Shown here: piece by piece, positions 62,844 to 64,000 of the stretch | Numbering within the stretch: the first letter of the stretch is position 1 | Layout of the letters: every line of letters starts with the position of its first letter | NCBI GenBank assembly: GCA_031180825.1 | Contig: JAPSLM010000004.1 | Span: 147,119 to 211,118 of the forward strand | DNA: 64,000 nt | Direction of reading: 5' to 3' | Source: Paenibacillus sp. | Lineage (GTDB): Bacteria > Bacillota > Bacilli > Paenibacillales > NBRC-103111 | Made by a program: the position numbers and the translations under genes | Notes under the pieces: generated by a model | What the model was told of the DNA's origin: nothing | What the model saw: the letters and a program-made list of their open reading frames with translations, nothing else | Database searches by the model: none

Positions 62844-64000
62844 GTGAAGATTCATATCGTCAAGAAAGGCGAGTCGCTCTATGGGCTGTCCCAAAAGTAC
62901 GGCGTCGAGCTCGATAAGCTGATCGCAGCCAACCCGCAAATCACCGATCCAAACGTCATCGATGTCGGGCAGAAGGTGAAAATCCCCCATGCGCCGAAGC
63001 CGGTAGCCCCCCCGCCGACGGATTATTTGTATAAGCACGTCGTGGTTCAGGGGGACTCGCTTTGGAAGCTGGGCAAAGCGTGGGGAGTTCCGCTCGCGGA
63101 CATGATTGCGGCAAACCCTCAGCTTAAAAATCCGAATGTATTGATGACCGGAGATGTCGTCTACATTCCGAAACCGGGCTCGAATCCGAACCCTTATCCG
63201 CCGGCCGCTCCGCAAGCTCCGCTGCCTGTTGAAGCGTCTCCGATCTCGGAGCTTCCACTCGCACCGAACGTAGGCATGCCGAACGTAGGTTTGCAGCCGG
63301 ACGCGGAAACACCGCATGCGGGACCGCTCCCGAATTTGGGCATACCGCATGTCATGCCGTTCTCAAATATCCCGCAGCCGAATGTGACGCCTTTTGCCAC
63401 TCAGCCGAATATTCCGCAGCCAAACTTGGAGCCATTTTCGATTCAGCCGAATATACCGCAGCCGAAGGTGGAGCCATTTGCGGCCCAGCCGAATATACCA
63501 CAGCCGAACGTAGAGCCGTTTGCGGCTCAGCCGAATATACCGCAGCCGAAGGTGGAGCCATTTGCGGCCCAGCCGAATATACCGCAGCCAAACGTAGAGC
63601 CGTTTGCGGCCCAGCCGAATATACCGCAGCCGAAGGTGGAGCCATTTGCGGCCCAGCCGAATATACCGCAGCCGAACGTCGCGCCGTTCGCGGCTCAGCC
63701 GAATATACCGCAGCCGAAGGTGGAGCCATTTGCGGCCCAGCCGAATATACCGCAGCCAAACGTAGAGCCGTTTGCGGCCCAGCCGAATATCCCGCAGCTG
63801 AACGTGGCGCCGTTCGCGGCCCAGCCGAATATCCCGCAGCCGAACGTAGCGCCGTTCGCGGCCCAGCCGAATATACCGCAGCCGAACGTGGCGCCGTTCG
63901 CGGCCCAGCCGAATATCCCGCAGCCGAACGTGGCGCCGTTCGCGGCCCAGCCGAATATCCCGCAGCCGAACGTGGCGCCGTTCGCGGCCCAGCCGAATAT
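62844..64000 (+). CDS. safA: SafA-like LysM spore-coat morphogenetic protein (3' end outside window)
   Basis: Inner-coat hub protein; in B. subtilis SafA is recruited by SpoVID and scaffolds inner-coat proteins at the cortex/coat boundary. Two LysM modules are seen: residues 1-48 (IHIVKKGESLYGLSQKYGVE) and 64-111 (KHVVVQGDSLWKLGKAWGVP). A Pro/Asn-rich linker with GMPNVG-type units follows, and from residue 183 a 14-residue tandem repeat runs past the window edge. GTG 62844 follows AAGGAGGT. The position after pheA is the Bacillus one. B. subtilis SafA has one LysM, so the second is notable. Confidence 0.85.
   Translation, partial: MKIHIVKKGESLYGLSQKYGVELDKLIAANPQITDPNVIDVGQKVKIPHAPKPVAPPPTDYLYKHVVVQGDSLWKLGKAWGVPLADMIAANPQLKNPNVLMTGDVVYIPKPGSNPNPYPPAAPQAPLPVEASPISELPLAPNVGMPNVGLQPDAETPHAGPLPNLGIPHVMPFSNIPQPNVTPFATQPNIPQPNLEPFSIQPNIPQPKVEPFAAQPNIPQPNVEPFAAQPNIPQPKVEPFAAQPNIPQPNVEPFAAQPNIPQPKVEPFAAQPNIPQPNVAPFAAQPNIPQPKVEPFAAQPNIPQPNVEPFAAQPNIPQLNVAPFAAQPNIPQPNVAPFAAQPNIPQPNVAPFAAQPNIPQPNVAPFAAQPNIPQPNVAPFAAQPN
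63390..64000 (+). repeat. 42-bp tandem repeat in safA
   Basis: Fourteen and a half units are seen, each encoding PFAAQPNIPQPNVE/A. Early units alternate NVE and KVE (an 84-bp higher-order unit). The last four complete units all end NVA and are almost identical in DNA. The array continues beyond the window. Confidence 0.97.

Noticed and set aside
63352..63759. Minus-strand repetitive frame of 135 codons
   Set aside because: Mirror of the safA 42-bp repeats; no start signals and no independent support.

Overview
This 64 kb window is chromosomal DNA from an endospore-forming Gram-positive bacterium, most likely a member of the Paenibacillaceae (Paenibacillus, Cohnella or a close relative). The evidence is the Bacilli gene order (lonB-lonA-engB; hemAX...; spoVID-valS-folC; spoIIB-maf-radC-mreBCD-minCD-spoIVFAB-rplU-prp-rpmA-spo0B-obg-pheB...pheA-safA), a valyl-tRNA T-box, an L21 leader, sporulation morphogenetic genes, an RNase E/G homologue next to rplU (absent from Bacillus subtilis) and moderately G+C-rich coding sequence with frequent GTG/TTG starts. 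No rRNA, tRNA, CRISPR array, intact insertion sequence or prophage was seen.

Layout. 1-3.1 kb: the 5' part of a cytochrome P450 gene, a divergent polysaccharide deacetylase and a CwlD-like amidase. 3.2-8.3 kb: LonB, LonA and the ribosome-assembly GTPase EngB, with a long imperfect hairpin before engB. 8.4-15.3 kb: a secreted stalk-domain protein divergent from an RND exporter, a conserved unknown protein, S-adenosylmethionine decarboxylase with a highly structured leader, and a small anchored unknown protein. 15.3-16.0 kb is a gene-poor spacer with two long hairpins.

16.0-27.5 kb holds nearly the whole tetrapyrrole pathway in two consecutive operons. hemA-hemX-(precorrin-2 dehydrogenase)-hemC-cobA/hemD-hemB makes uroporphyrinogen III and opens the siroheme branch. 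hemE-hemH-hemY-hemL carries uroporphyrinogen towards haem. 27.6-32.1 kb: a phosphodiester-glycosidase-domain protein, a 55-residue membrane peptide, an RluA-type pseudouridine synthase and the spore-coat protein SpoVID. 32.2-38.1 kb: T-box-valS-folC-murC. 38.3-41.5 kb: a SpoIIB-like SPOR protein, an SLH-anchored amidase and a DUF4321 protein.

41.5-44.3 kb is the one clearly accessory stretch. A broken 5' relic of a maf gene lies just upstream of an intact but visibly A+T-rich maf. Two tandem hairpin-rich repeat elements follow, then a shattered gene on the opposite strand for a SpoIID-type/peptidoglycan-binding protein. It looks like a local replacement or insertion between maf and radC. The cell-shape, division and sporulation cluster then resumes (radC, mreBCD, minCD, rodA, spoIVFA, spoIVFB, RNase E/G, rplU-prp-rpmA, spo0B, obg).

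57-64 kb: a Nudix hydrolase, the pheB-hom-thrC-thrB-pheA amino-acid group, and a SafA-like LysM coat protein that runs off the window in a 42-bp tandem repeat. SpoVID and SafA, known partners in coat assembly, are both here and both carry Pro/Gln/Asn-rich tandem repeats.

The best candidates for something undescribed are the speD leader, whose helices look mutually exclusive, and the maf/tandem-element island. Neither is proven by sequence reading alone.
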